From PALSA-505 sp963762615 (GTDB lineage Bacteria; Actinomycetota; Actinomycetes; Streptosporangiales; Streptosporangiaceae), in NCBI GenBank assembly GCA_963762615.1, contig CAVXLG010000013.1, positions 1,488,001-1,552,000 of the forward strand: 64,000 bases of DNA. The letters run 5' to 3'. This document shows positions 44,052 to 52,795 of this stretch, piece after piece (the first letter of the stretch is position 1; each line of letters begins with the position of its first letter). Below the pieces are notes generated by a model. That model did not search any database and was not told the DNA's origin. It saw nothing but the letters and a program-made list of their open reading frames with translations. A program made the translations under genes and the position numbers.

Positions 44052-44898
44052 CTACACCCGGACCGGGACCGCGCCGCTGGACCGCTCGACCAGCCGCTGG
44101 TAGGACTCCGGCGTTATCATCTCGCAGCCGATCCGGTGCCCGGTGAGAGCTCCGTGGTCGTCGCTCCCCCCGGAAGGGACCAGGCCGAGCTCGTCTGCGA
44201 GATGCAGCAGCCGCGTCCGTTCGGAGCAATCTTGATCTGGGTGCCAGACTTCGACTCCGGCCAGGCCGCAGCCGGCCAGCCGGGCAATGACCTCATCCGG
44301 GACCATCCAGCTGTCCCGGCCGGCCCGCGGGTGGGCCAGTACGGCCACGCCGCCGGCGGCCCGGATCAGCTCGATGGCCCGGGCCGGCTCCAGCGCGTAC
44401 CTGCCGACGTAGGCCCGGCCGCCCATCCCGATCCAGTCTTCGGTGAACGCCCCGGACGGCTCGTCAACCACGCCCTGGTCCGCGAGCGCGCGGGCGATGT
44501 GCGGGCGGCCGACCACCCCGCCGCCGGCGATCGCGGCCACCCGTTCCCAGGTGACGCCGGTGCCGAGCTCAGCCAGCCTGGCCACCATGGCCTCGGCGCG
44601 GCGCACCCGGTCGTCGCGGATTCCGCCGGCACTGCGCGGCCAGCTCGGCGTTGGCCGGGTCGAACAGGTAGGCGAGCATGTGCATGCTGTGGCCGTCAAG
44701 CCGGCAGGACAGCTCCATCCCCGGGACGAAGGTCAGCCCGGGCGGCAGTTCCCGCAGCGCCTCCTGATGCCCGCCGACCGTGTCGTGATCGGTCAGCGCG
44801 ACCACGTCCAGGCCGGCCCGCCTCGCCTGGCGCATCACGGCGGCCGGGGGGTCAGTACCATCCGAGACGGTGCTGTGGGTGTGCATGTCGATGCGCAC
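44052..44898 (-). CDS. PHP-domain phosphoesterase (TrpH-like), frameshifted
   Basis: Polymerase/histidinol-phosphatase-type metal hydrolase, 281 aa after repair. The first part (VRIDMHTHSTVSDGTDPP, LTDHDTVGG, HMLAYLFDPANAELA) and second part (RDDRVRRAEAMVARLAELG, VAVLAHPRAG, LVPSGGSDDHG) are in different frames. One extra A at 44621/44622 (coding CGG-AAT-CCG where CGG-ATC-CGC is expected) accounts for it. All PHP metal ligands survive, so the gene is probably functional and the break a sequence error. GTG 44898 has TACGAT 8 nt upstream. It may act as a nucleoside 3',5'-bisphosphate or oligonucleotide phosphatase. Confidence 0.85.
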
Positions 44899-44952
44899 GA
44901 TCACCCATCGTATGCGAGGGGTACTCACCCGGTGGCGGCAGCCGACACCGCC

Positions 44953-45579
44953 TCACCGGGGCAGCCGCGGCGACCGCGCGCCGAACGGCAGATCCAGGTC
45001 CTGTCCGGGATCGCGGAGATCACGCAGCGTCATGGGTTCGACCAGCAGCACCCCGGCCGAGGCCGGCCACAGCACGGCCCAGAGCCAGTGCCCCATCACC
45101 TCGCCGGCGAACGCGGCCCGGTCCGGCGCGTCCACGTGCCAGAGCGGGAACTCGTGGTGGCTGAAACGCACGAACGCGTGCGGCGGACCGGTGACGAACG
45201 CGGACCCGGGGTCAGGGCCGTCCAGGCCGGCGAACCGGGCGCCCAGGCCCACGCCGGGCTCTTCGGAGACCAGCAGCATGTCGCCCGGGCCGCCGACCGG
45301 GTTGGGCCCGGACAGCGCGACGATACAGCCGCGCATCCCGGTGCGCTCGTCGCCCGCGCCGGCGAAACCGGTCACCAGCCATCCGGCCGGCAGCGGCCAG
45401 GGCAGCCAGAGCGGGACCCCGGTGATGCGCAGCAGGCCTTCCAGCCCGTCCCGCGACGGGCTGTGCACGGCACCCAGCGGGTCCACCTCGCCGTGCAGGT
45501 CGCAGTGCCAGGCACTGGACCAGACACTGGGTGCGCGCAGGGTGGCTCCGCACCGCGGGCAGGTGGGCGGGGCTTTCAT
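44953..45579 (-). CDS. DUF6758 family protein
   Basis: 208 aa actinobacterial protein with an N-terminal zinc ribbon (CPRCG...WHCDLHG) and conserved VPLWLPWPLPAGWLVTGFAGAGDE, SEEPGVGLGARFAGLDG and LPFGARSPRL. Usually sits next to the PHP gene, as here (54 bp upstream of it). Function unknown. ATG 45579 preferred; a GTG at 45585 is in frame. Confidence 0.8.
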   Translation of the reverse strand: MKAPPTCPRCGATLRAPSVWSSAWHCDLHGEVDPLGAVHSPSRDGLEGLLRITGVPLWLPWPLPAGWLVTGFAGAGDERTGMRGCIVALSGPNPVGGPGDMLLVSEEPGVGLGARFAGLDGPDPGSAFVTGPPHAFVRFSHHEFPLWHVDAPDRAAFAGEVMGHWLWAVLWPASAGVLLVEPMTLRDLRDPGQDLDLPFGARSPRLPR

Positions 45580-45637
45580 GACCACCGACAGTGACGCCTC
45601 TCGGGTCGGGAGTCAAGACCCGGGTAATACTGGTGTG

Positions 45638-46048
45638 GTGAACGCGCCGCGGGCCGACCTGATCCGCTGCGTCGGCGCCATCATCACCGACGCGGCGGGG
45701 CGGCTGCTGCTGATCAAGCGGGGCCACGAGCCGGGGAAGGGACTGTGGTCGGTACCCGGCGGCAGGGTGGAGCCGGGCGAGACCGACGAGCAGGCCCTGA
45801 CCAGGGAAATCCGGGAGGAGACCGGCCTGTCGGTGCGGCCCGGACGGCTGATCGGCGCGCTGCGGCGGCCGGCGCCCGGCGGAGCGGTGCTCGACATCCG
45901 CGATTACGCCGCCACCGTGACCGGCGGCACGCTGACTGCGGGCGATGACGCCGACGACGCCCGCTGGGCCGCCTCGGCGGAGCTCGCCGGGCTGCCGCTC
46001 ACCGACGGGCTGGCCGCCGCGCTCACCGGCTGGGGGGTGCTCGGCTAG
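45638..46048 (+). CDS. NUDIX hydrolase
   Basis: 136 aa MutT-like pyrophosphohydrolase. Full Nudix box GRVEPGETDEQALTREIREETG in GX5EX7REUXEEXGU spacing (about 40-62). GTG 45638 with TAATAC 7 nt upstream (leaderless). Substrate unknown; house-cleaning of oxidised nucleotides or NDP-sugars is typical. Confidence 0.9.
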   Translation: MNAPRADLIRCVGAIITDAAGRLLLIKRGHEPGKGLWSVPGGRVEPGETDEQALTREIREETGLSVRPGRLIGALRRPAPGGAVLDIRDYAATVTGGTLTAGDDADDARWAASAELAGLPLTDGLAAALTGWGVLG

Positions 46049-46085
46049 GCCACGAGAAGACCGCCGCCGGGGCGATGCTCTCGGG

Positions 46086-47039
46086 CTAGGCAGTGCCGCC
46101 CGGGCGGAGCCGGCGGGTGCGGGCGAGGCCGGCGGCGCGGCCCTTCACGGCGGCGGCGAGCGCCAGCTTGCGGGTCGCCTCGTCGATCATCTCACCGTCC
46201 AGCATCGCTGCGCCGCGCTGTTCGGCCCCGGTGTGGTACTCGTAGGCCTCCAGGATCAGCTCGGCCCGCTCGTATTCACCGGCCGATGGCGTGAAGGCCT
46301 GGTTGACGGTGTCGATCTGGCCGGGGTGCACGACCCACTTGCCGTCGTAGCCGAGCGCGGCCGCGCCGGCCGCGACCCGGCCGAGGCCGGCCAGGTCGGC
46401 GATTCTCGCGTACGGGCCGTCGATCGCCATGAGCCCGTGGCGGCGCGCCGCGACCAGGATCCGCATCAGCGGGTAGTGGAAGGCATCGCCCTGGTACCCG
46501 GCGGGCTGGGCCCCCACCTCGAGCGATCGCATGCCCAGGCTAGCCATGAAGTCGGCCGGCCCGAAGACCAGCGCCTCGAGCCGACCGGACGCTGCGGCGA
46601 TCGTGTCCACGGCCGCCAGCCCGCTGGCGTCTTCGATCTGCGCCTCGATGCCGATCCGGCCGGCCGGCTGGCCCAGCGCCCCCTCCAGCTGGGTGAGCAG
46701 CAGGTCGAGCCAGCTGATGTCGGCCGGGGCGGTGACCTTGGGCAGTACGATCGCGTCCAGGTTCGCCCCGGCCGCCTCGACCACATCGATCACGTCGCGG
46801 TAGGCCCACGGGGTACGGACGTCGTTGATCCGGACCGCCCGCAGCTTGTCCCCCCAGTCACCCGAACTGAGCGCCTCGATCACGTTTGCGCGGGCCGCGG
46901 CCTTCGCAGCGGGCGCGACCGCATCCTCCAGATCGAGGAAAACCTCGTCGCAGGGCAGGCTGCGAGCCTTGTCGATGAACCGGCGGGAACTGCCCGGGAC
47001 TGCCAGGCAGGACCGCCGGGGCCGGTAGGCGCGGGCCAT
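46086..47039 (-). CDS. CoA ester lyase (HpcH/HpaI, CitE-like)
   Basis: 317 aa TIM-barrel Mg-dependent lyase. Substrate and metal motifs: RRSCLAVPGSSRRF, VFLDLEDAVAP (metal Asp/Glu), VRINDVRTPW, EAQIEDASGL, LVFGPADFMASLG, GKWVVHPGQI. Related to citrate lyase beta and malyl/citramalyl-CoA lyases; no citrate lyase alpha or gamma is nearby, so a stand-alone beta-hydroxyacyl-CoA lyase or thioesterase is likelier. Confidence 0.9.
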   Translation of the reverse strand: MARAYRPRRSCLAVPGSSRRFIDKARSLPCDEVFLDLEDAVAPAAKAAARANVIEALSSGDWGDKLRAVRINDVRTPWAYRDVIDVVEAAGANLDAIVLPKVTAPADISWLDLLLTQLEGALGQPAGRIGIEAQIEDASGLAAVDTIAAASGRLEALVFGPADFMASLGMRSLEVGAQPAGYQGDAFHYPLMRILVAARRHGLMAIDGPYARIADLAGLGRVAAGAAALGYDGKWVVHPGQIDTVNQAFTPSAGEYERAELILEAYEYHTGAEQRGAAMLDGEMIDEATRKLALAAAVKGRAAGLARTRRLRPGGTA

Positions 47040-47127
47040 GGAAGGGGAGGCTACCCAACCGGCCGGGCGCCGCGCGCGGCGGATGCGCGGTTCGACCGGA
47101 CACCCTGCGCGTCCCTACCATGGGGGC

Positions 47128-48279
47128 ATGACCACTGCCCCCGCAGCATACTCACCGCCGCCCAGCGCCGAGCAGGTCAAGCGCGCGCTGGACGGGGTCC
47201 AGGATCCCGAGATCCACCGGCCGATCACCGACCTCGGCATGGTCAAGAACACCGAGATCCGGCCGGACGGCACGGTCCGGGTGGATGTCTGGCTGACCGT
47301 CGCGGGCTGCCCGCTTCGCGAAACCATCACCCGCGACGTCACCGCGGCGGTCAGCAAGCTAGCCGGGGTCACGCGGGTCCAGGTCGAGCTCGACGTGATG
47401 AGCGAGGAGCAGCGCCGGGCCCTGCAGAGCCAGCTCAAGGGTGGCAGGGCCGAACCCGAGATCCCGTTCGCCAAGCCCGGCTCGCTCACCCGGGTGTACG
47501 CGGTGGCCAGCGGCAAGGGCGGCGTGGGCAAGTCCTCGGTCACCGTGAACCTGGCGGTCGCGCTGGCCGCGGCCGGGCAGAAGGTCGGCGTCGTAGACGC
47601 GGACATTTACGGCCATTCGGTGCCCAGGATGCTAGGGGTGACCGGCCGTCCCACCCAGGTCGAGCAGATGATCATGCCGCCGTCGGCGCATGGCGTTGCG
47701 GTGATCTCCATCGGCATGTTCACCAAGGGCAACACCCCGGTGGTGTGGCGCGGCCCGATGCTGCACCGCGCGCTGCAGCAGTTCCTGGCCGACGTGTACT
47801 GGGGCGACCTGGACGTGCTGCTCATGGACCTGCCCCCCGGCACGGGCGACATCGCCATCTCGGTAGCCCAGCTGCTGCCCGGTGCAGAGCTGCTGGTGGT
47901 CACCACCCCGCAGCTGGCCGCGGCCGAGGTCGCCGAGCGGGCCGGGGCGATCGCGATGCAGACTCACCAGCGCATCGCCGGGGTGATCGAGAACATGTCG
48001 TTCCTGCCCTGCCCGCACTGCGGCGAGCCGGTGGAGGTGTTCGGCTCGGGCGGCGGCGCGGCGGTGGCCGAGGCGCTGACCCGGATCACCGGCACCCAGG
48101 TGCCGCTGCTCGGCCAGGTGCCGATCGACCTGCGGCTGCGCGAGGGCGCTGACGCCGGGGTTCCGCTGGTGCTCAGCGAGCCCGAGTCCGCGGCCGGCCA
48201 GCAGCTCAGCTCGATCGCGGCGGGCCTGGTGCGCGGCCGCGGGCTGGCCGGACGTCAGCTCGGGCTGTCGCCCGTCTGA
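47128..48279 (+). CDS. mrp: Mrp/NBP35-family iron-sulfur carrier ATPase
   Basis: 383 aa: N-terminal MIP18/DUF59 domain (about 10-85) and a P-loop NTPase with deviant Walker A SGKGGVGKSSVTVNLA (about 128-143). The CPHCGEPVEVFGSGGG segment carries the CxxC thought to hold a bridging [4Fe-4S] cluster. Delivers Fe-S clusters to apoproteins. ATG 47128 with TACCAT 6 nt upstream (leaderless). Next to tatB and the sigE operon, as in mycobacteria. Confidence 0.94.
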   Translation: MTTAPAAYSPPPSAEQVKRALDGVQDPEIHRPITDLGMVKNTEIRPDGTVRVDVWLTVAGCPLRETITRDVTAAVSKLAGVTRVQVELDVMSEEQRRALQSQLKGGRAEPEIPFAKPGSLTRVYAVASGKGGVGKSSVTVNLAVALAAAGQKVGVVDADIYGHSVPRMLGVTGRPTQVEQMIMPPSAHGVAVISIGMFTKGNTPVVWRGPMLHRALQQFLADVYWGDLDVLLMDLPPGTGDIAISVAQLLPGAELLVVTTPQLAAAEVAERAGAIAMQTHQRIAGVIENMSFLPCPHCGEPVEVFGSGGGAAVAEALTRITGTQVPLLGQVPIDLRLREGADAGVPLVLSEPESAAGQQLSSIAAGLVRGRGLAGRQLGLSPV

Positions 48280-48304
48280 GGTCGTCGCGGCCGGCGCGGT
48301 TGCT

Positions 48305-48634
48305 TCAGGTGGCGTCGGTGTCGAACGGCGGCCGCTGCCCGGAGTCCATCGGATGCGGCCGGGGCTGACCCGAGGCGGCCCCGTCGACGCCGTCGAGGTC
48401 ATCGAGGAGATGCTTGCGCACGAACGTGCGCGGATGCAGGTCGGCTATGTCGAAGTCGGAGAACTCAGGCCCGAGCCCTTCCTGCAGGTCGGTCTTGGCC
48501 TTGTCGGCCAGCCGCCGCAGGTCCCGCAGGCCGCGGCCGAGCTGGCCGGCTATCTTCGGCAGCTGGTCGGGCCCGAATATCACCAGCGCCAGGACGGCCA
48601 GCACTAGCAGCTTGGTGACAGACAGGTCGAACAC
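48305..48634 (-). CDS. tatB: Sec-independent translocase subunit TatB
   Basis: 109 aa with one N-terminal transmembrane helix (FDLSVTKLLVLAVLALVIFGPDQLP), the FGP hinge, an amphipathic helix (IAGQLGRGLRDLRRLADKAKTDLQ; about 28-50) and an acidic tail. Part of the Tat receptor that recognises twin-arginine signals. GTG start with GGAG upstream. Located after the sigE operon, its usual place; a Tat substrate (the PHP protein at 17.7-19.7 kb) is in the window. Confidence 0.9.
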   Translation of the reverse strand: MFDLSVTKLLVLAVLALVIFGPDQLPKIAGQLGRGLRDLRRLADKAKTDLQEGLGPEFSDFDIADLHPRTFVRKHLLDDLDGVDGAASGQPRPHPMDSGQRPPFDTDAT

Positions 48635-48689
48635 TGCTCCACTCTAATCCTTCATTGAGCCGAACGGGCGCGCCGCCGCTCGTGCTGGC

Positions 48690-50097
48690 TCAGCGGAAGG
48701 GATTGACCCACGACAGCAGGCGCCGGATGCCGCGCTTCATCCGGCCCCAGAAACCGACCGGGACCTGATGCGGCAGCGCGTTCACCACGGCGGCGACGGT
48801 CCTGGCCGGCGTCGCCGGCCACCACGGTGTACACGAAGCCGTCGGCCGACCAGATGAGATTCGGCTCGCCCGGATCGCGGACGTACAGCTGGTTCCCGCT
48901 GAGGTCGGTGTCGCGCCAGCCGGGGAGCGCGGCCGGCAGCTGGCCGCGCTGCACGAATACCGATACCACCGACAGCCCGTCCGAGTAGGCGAGGTCGACA
49001 ACCTTGCCGGTCGCGGTGGCGGCCTGGCTGGCGTCGAACAGCGTGAGCCCGCCGGGCAGTGGCCCCGGGACCGGCCAGCCGCCGCTGCGTAGCGCGGCCA
49101 GCTGGACTGGCCCGAGCCGATCGGCCCACGGCCGGAACACCGGCCGGCTGCTTACGGCGGCGGGGGGGCTGACGGCGGGACCGCCGCCGGAGGGACTGCT
49201 GCCAGCGGCGGAGCTGCTTACGACGGGGGCCAGGGCCGTGCTGAGGCCTGGAATGCCGGCGGCGGCGGGGATGCTGATCGCGATCCGCGCGCCGGTGACG
49301 GGCTGGGTGCCGCGGCGGGCTGGCGAGGCGCGGCCGGACGGCGAGACGAGGCCGCCCGCCGAGGCGCGCGCGGCCGACGAGGCACGGGACCGGTCACCGG
49401 ATGCCCGCTGGGCGGACGGTGCGCCGAGCGTCAAGCTGGCGAAGTCCTCGTCGCTGATCAAGTACGCCTTGGCGTCGAAAAGCTCCCGGCGCAGCGGCAG
49501 CTTGGTCGCGCGGTCCAGCCAGAACCGGGCGGCGAGGCTGCCGTCGTCGCGCAGCGCCTCGACGATTGTGGCCTGCCGCCCGTCGACCGAGCCGGTTCCG
49601 GCGGGGCGCACCGTGTAGTGCGTGCCGAGCAGGCCGATCAGTGCCGGGGTGAGGCCGAGCACGCCGTCTGGCGGCTGGCTGGCCGGGCTGGACCACGTGC
49701 CGGACGACGGCGCCGCCATCCAGGTGAGCGTGCCGCCACCGCGGCGGTGCCACACGTCGACCGTGACCGTGCTGGCCCCAGAGCCAAGCCAGCTGTTGCC
49801 GTCAGCCGGCGTGCGCCAGGAGATGACCTGAATGCCCTGGTAGGAGGTTTGCCGCGCCGCCCTGGCCGCCTGGTCGAGCAGCCGCAGGCCCGCGGTGAGC
49901 GCGCCGTTGCCGCGGACCGGCCGGGCATTGGCCGGCCCGTCTGCCTGCCGGGCCGGCCGCCGCTGCGCGAAATCACGCGCGGGTTCCGCACCGCCTTCGA
50001 CGGCGGCCAGGACCAAAGCCACCAGGCCGATCACTCCGGCCGCGATGACAGCCCGGCGGCCCGCAGGACCGCGCAGGGAGCGAAGGGCGAGGTTCAC
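48690..50097 (-). CDS. RseB-like sigma-E regulatory protein, frameshifted
   Basis: About 468 aa after repair. N-terminal membrane anchor (about 14-35), MucB/RseB-like lipoprotein-carrier fold (LLDQAARAARQTSYQGIQVISW..., VDVWHRRGGG, FWLDRATKLPLRRELFD), a Ser/Pro-rich linker (about 225-330), and a C-terminal domain. The C-terminus TVAAVVNALPHQVPVGFWGRMKRG... is in the +1 frame; one surplus base between about 48803 and 48819 explains it. The GTG start overlaps the anti-sigma stop by 4 bp. It probably modulates release of the sigma factor from its membrane anti-sigma, occupying the position where htrA lies in mycobacteria. Confidence 0.78.
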
Positions 50098-50717
50098 GGC
50101 CTCGCGGGAAAGGTCAGCTGTCCGTCCGGCGGAACCATGGGGATCGAGCCGGCGGTCACCGCATGCTGCATCATGTACACATCAACCTCGGGAGTGACCG
50201 TCGGCCCGGGCGAGTGCCCACCGCCGCCGGCTGCGAACGAGGCCGCGCCCAGGCTCACCGCCAGGGCCGCGACCGCGCCGGCGACCACGTAGCGGGTGTG
50301 TCCGCGAGCACGGCCGGCGGCCGCGTGCCCGCCGCCCAGCGGCGGGGCGGCCAGCGGGCTCGCGTCTTGGTGAGCAGACCCGTCGGCGAGCCAGTCCGGA
50401 AGGCCATCCCAGCCGCGTTGCCTGGAGGCCGCGCCGGGGAAGACGGTGCGAGCGGCCCGGTCCCGGCTCGCGCCGGGCGGCCGGGACCGCGACGGGGCCG
50501 ACTCGGGCAGGCCGCCCAGGGCGATCAGGCGGCGGGTCAGCGCGCCGTCGGCGGGCGTCTCGCCGAGCCCGCGGACCCGCCGCTTGAGGGTGCGCAGCGC
50601 GGCCGCCTCAGCCCGGCACTCGTCGCAGCCGACCAGATGCGCGTGCGCCTGATCGCGTTCGGAATCACTGAGCTCGCCGTCGATGAGAGCCGACAGCCGG
50701 CGCCCTAGATGGCTCAT
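50094..50717 (-). CDS. rseA: Anti-sigma factor with zinc finger (RseA-like)
   Basis: 207 aa. N-terminal ZAS domain with Hx3CxxC (HAHLVGCDEC, about 25-34) that binds ECF sigma factors, a long disordered linker, one transmembrane helix (about 143-162) and an extracytoplasmic tail. Overlaps sigE by 4 bp upstream and the rseB-like gene by 4 bp downstream, so all three are translationally coupled. Confidence 0.88.
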   Translation of the reverse strand: MSHLGRRLSALIDGELSDSERDQAHAHLVGCDECRAEAAALRTLKRRVRGLGETPADGALTRRLIALGGLPESAPSRSRPPGASRDRAARTVFPGAASRQRGWDGLPDWLADGSAHQDASPLAAPPLGGGHAAAGRARGHTRYVVAGAVAALAVSLGAASFAAGGGGHSPGPTVTPEVDVYMMQHAVTAGSIPMVPPDGQLTFPARP

Positions 50718-51376
50718 GCGGTCTCACTCCGCTTCACCCGAGCCGAGGCGATGACCTGCCCGGACGGGACGGGCGCCACCCGGACCGATCGCTGCAGGGA
50801 CGGGCTGGCCGGCGTCCTGGCGTCGGCCGGCCGACGCGGCCTGCGGTGATCGAGGGCGGCCCTGAGCTGAGCGCGGCCGCGGTGAATCCGGCTCCGCACA
50901 GTGCCGAGCTTCACGCCGAGCGTGACCGCGATTTCCTCATACGACAGGCCCTCGATGTCGCACAGGACCACGGCCGCCCGGTACTCGGGCGCGAGCGCCT
51001 CCAGCGCGTCCTGAATGTCGCTGTCCAGGTGGCGGTCGTCGAAAGCCTGCGCCGGGGTGGGCCCGCTGGGCAGCCGCTGGGCGGTCTCGTCGCCGAGCCC
51101 CTCGAACCGGATCCGCTGCCGGCGCCGCGCCATGTCGAGAAAGAGGTTGGTGGTGATCCGGTGCAGCCAGCCCTCGAACGTTCCCGGCGTGTAGCTGGAC
51201 AGCGACCGGAACACGCGGACGAAGACCTCCTGGGTCAGATCCTCCGCGTCATGCTTGTTGCCGGTCAGCCGGTAGGCGAGGCGGTACACCCGGGCCGAGT
51301 GAGCACGGACGACCTCCTCCCAGCTGGGCGGGGTCCACTGGGATACGGCCGCATCAAGCTGCGTGCTCTCGTCCAC
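50714..51376 (-). CDS. sigE: ECF RNA polymerase sigma factor SigE
   Basis: About 220 aa. Region 2 (SARVYRLAYRLTGNKHDAEDLTQEVFVRVFRSL, in parts about 25-58) and region 4 (EYRAAVVLCDIEGLSYEEIAVTLGVKLGTVRSRIHRGR; about 130-167) are intact and close to mycobacterial/streptomycete SigE. Cell-envelope stress sigma. GTG 51376 is preferred for its preceding AGGGGGG; upstream in-frame ATGs at 51391 and 51418 are alternatives. It lies under a sigE-type promoter, so autoregulation is likely. Confidence 0.9.
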   Translation of the reverse strand: MDESTQLDAAVSQWTPPSWEEVVRAHSARVYRLAYRLTGNKHDAEDLTQEVFVRVFRSLSSYTPGTFEGWLHRITTNLFLDMARRRQRIRFEGLGDETAQRLPSGPTPAQAFDDRHLDSDIQDALEALAPEYRAAVVLCDIEGLSYEEIAVTLGVKLGTVRSRIHRGRAQLRAALDHRRPRRPADARTPASPSLQRSVRVAPVPSGQVIASARVKRSETA

Positions 51377-51489
51377 GGCCTCCCCCCTCATGTCGGGCGT
51401 TACCTGTCTGACAACCATGGTGCCCGGACTTCTGTTCCTCCGCCAGCCGGCACCGCCGGGACCCGCCCGGCGGTGCTTCCTGCCTGGGT

Positions 51490-51515
51490 AACGGCGCATG
51501 TCGCGTCCTGGTTCC
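51490..51515 (-). promoter_or_regulatory. ECF (SigE-type) autoregulatory promoter
   Basis: On the minus strand GGAACC (51510-51515) is followed by 16 nt and CGTT (51490-51493), the consensus form of mycobacterial SigE/SigH promoters. It points at sigE about 70-115 nt downstream. Confidence 0.6.
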
Positions 51516-51741
51516 CGTCGGCGGCGGTCGGCGCTAGGCTGTGCCTGGCCGATCTGTGGCGGCGCGGATCGGCACCCAGGCGACGACCAGCGGCGTTGTC
51601 GCCGATAGCTCCGGCTACCGGCTCCCTCCTCCGCCTGGCCGGACGCCGCCTGGATCACCGCCCGCATCCGCCGAGATCCACAACACACAGCCTGAGCTGC
51701 GCGCGGGACAGCCGGCGGCCGGGCTTGCTGGGGAGGCAGTC

Positions 51742-52381
51742 ATCGCAAGCGCAGAGCTCACCCTGGCCTACGTCGAGGAGTTCCTCGCCGAGGACGAGCC
51801 GCTGGTGCAGGCCAGGCGAAACGCGGCGGAGGTCGGCGGGGCCGTGCCGATCGGGCCGGCCGGCGGTGCCACACTGCGGTTCCTCGCCGCGGCGATCGGG
51901 GCCAGGGCTGTCGTGGAGATCGGCACCGGCTGCGGCGTCTCCGGGATCTGGCTGCTCCGCGGGATGCCCGCGGACGGGGTTCTCACCAGCGTCGATGTCG
52001 AGCCCGAGCACCAGCGGCTGGCGCGGCAGGCGTTCGGTGCGGCGGGATTCGCCGCGAACCGCTACCGGCTGATCGGCGGCCGCGCGCTCGACGTGCTGCC
52101 CCGCCTCACCGACGGCGGGTACGACCTGGTGTACTGCGACGCCGGCAAGCAGGAATATCCGGACTACCTGGCGGCGGCGCTGCGCCTCCTGCGGCCGGGC
52201 GGCATCGTGACCTTCGACAACGCGCTATGGCAAGGCAGGGTGGCCGATCTCTCCTATCAGGACGAGGACACTGCGGCGATCAGGGAGGTGGGTGAGCAGC
52301 TCAGAATCCGATGAGCAGCTCATCCCGCTGCTTCTTCCCGTGGGGGACGGCCTGCTGGCCGGAGTGAAGCGCGGCGAGTAG
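51742..52381 (+). CDS. SAM-dependent O-methyltransferase, frameshifted near 3' end; possible ATC start
   Basis: Class I methyltransferase of the COMT/Rv1220c type (212 aa after repair), divergent from sigE as in mycobacteria. SAM motif VVEIGTGCGVSG, acidic GVLTSVDVEPEH, metal/catalytic YDLVYCDAGKQEYPDY and DNALWQGRVAD. One extra A at 52305/52306 (AGAATCCG for expected AGATCCG) brings an early TGA. Without it the product continues SDEQLIPLLLPVGDGLLAGVKRGE, as in homologues. GGGAGG lies 5 nt before ATC 51742, and no NTG start fits, so ATC initiation or another local error is possible. Confidence 0.82.
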
Positions 52382-52393
52382 ACCAAGGCAGGG

Positions 52394-52561
52394 CTAGCCG
52401 ACGGCGGACTTGAGGGCATCGCTGAGCTTGGCCGCTTCGTCAGCCGAAAGCTCCACCACGAGCCGCCCGCCACCCTCGAGGGGAACGCGCATGACGATGC
52501 CGCGGCCCTCCTTAGTGACCTCGAGCGGACCATCGCCTGTCCGCGGCTTCATCGCCGCCAT
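52394..52561 (-). CDS. DUF3117 family protein
   Basis: 55 aa, nearly invariant in actinobacteria: MAAMKPRTGDGPLEVTKEGR... VELSADEAAKLSDAL. Unknown function. ATG 52561 with AAGGGG six bases upstream. Convergent with the O-methyltransferase. Confidence 0.92.
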   Translation of the reverse strand: MAAMKPRTGDGPLEVTKEGRGIVMRVPLEGGGRLVVELSADEAAKLSDALKSAVG

Positions 52562-52795
52562 CCTCATCCCCTTCCTGCCTGGCACCGCGCGAACCGAAGC
52601 GCCCGCGGCAACGGGGTCCCGGCACGGCCGCGGCAGCCCGGTGCCGGCCGCGGGACCGGCCAACCACAACCGTGTTTATCAGTCCCGCCTATTATCCCGT
52701 GTTCAGGCTCTGAATGGTAACGATCAGCTCCGCTTTGCCGCCAAGACAGGCGGTTAGCCGCGCCAAAGCGGCCAAGATCCGGCGACACTTAGGTC

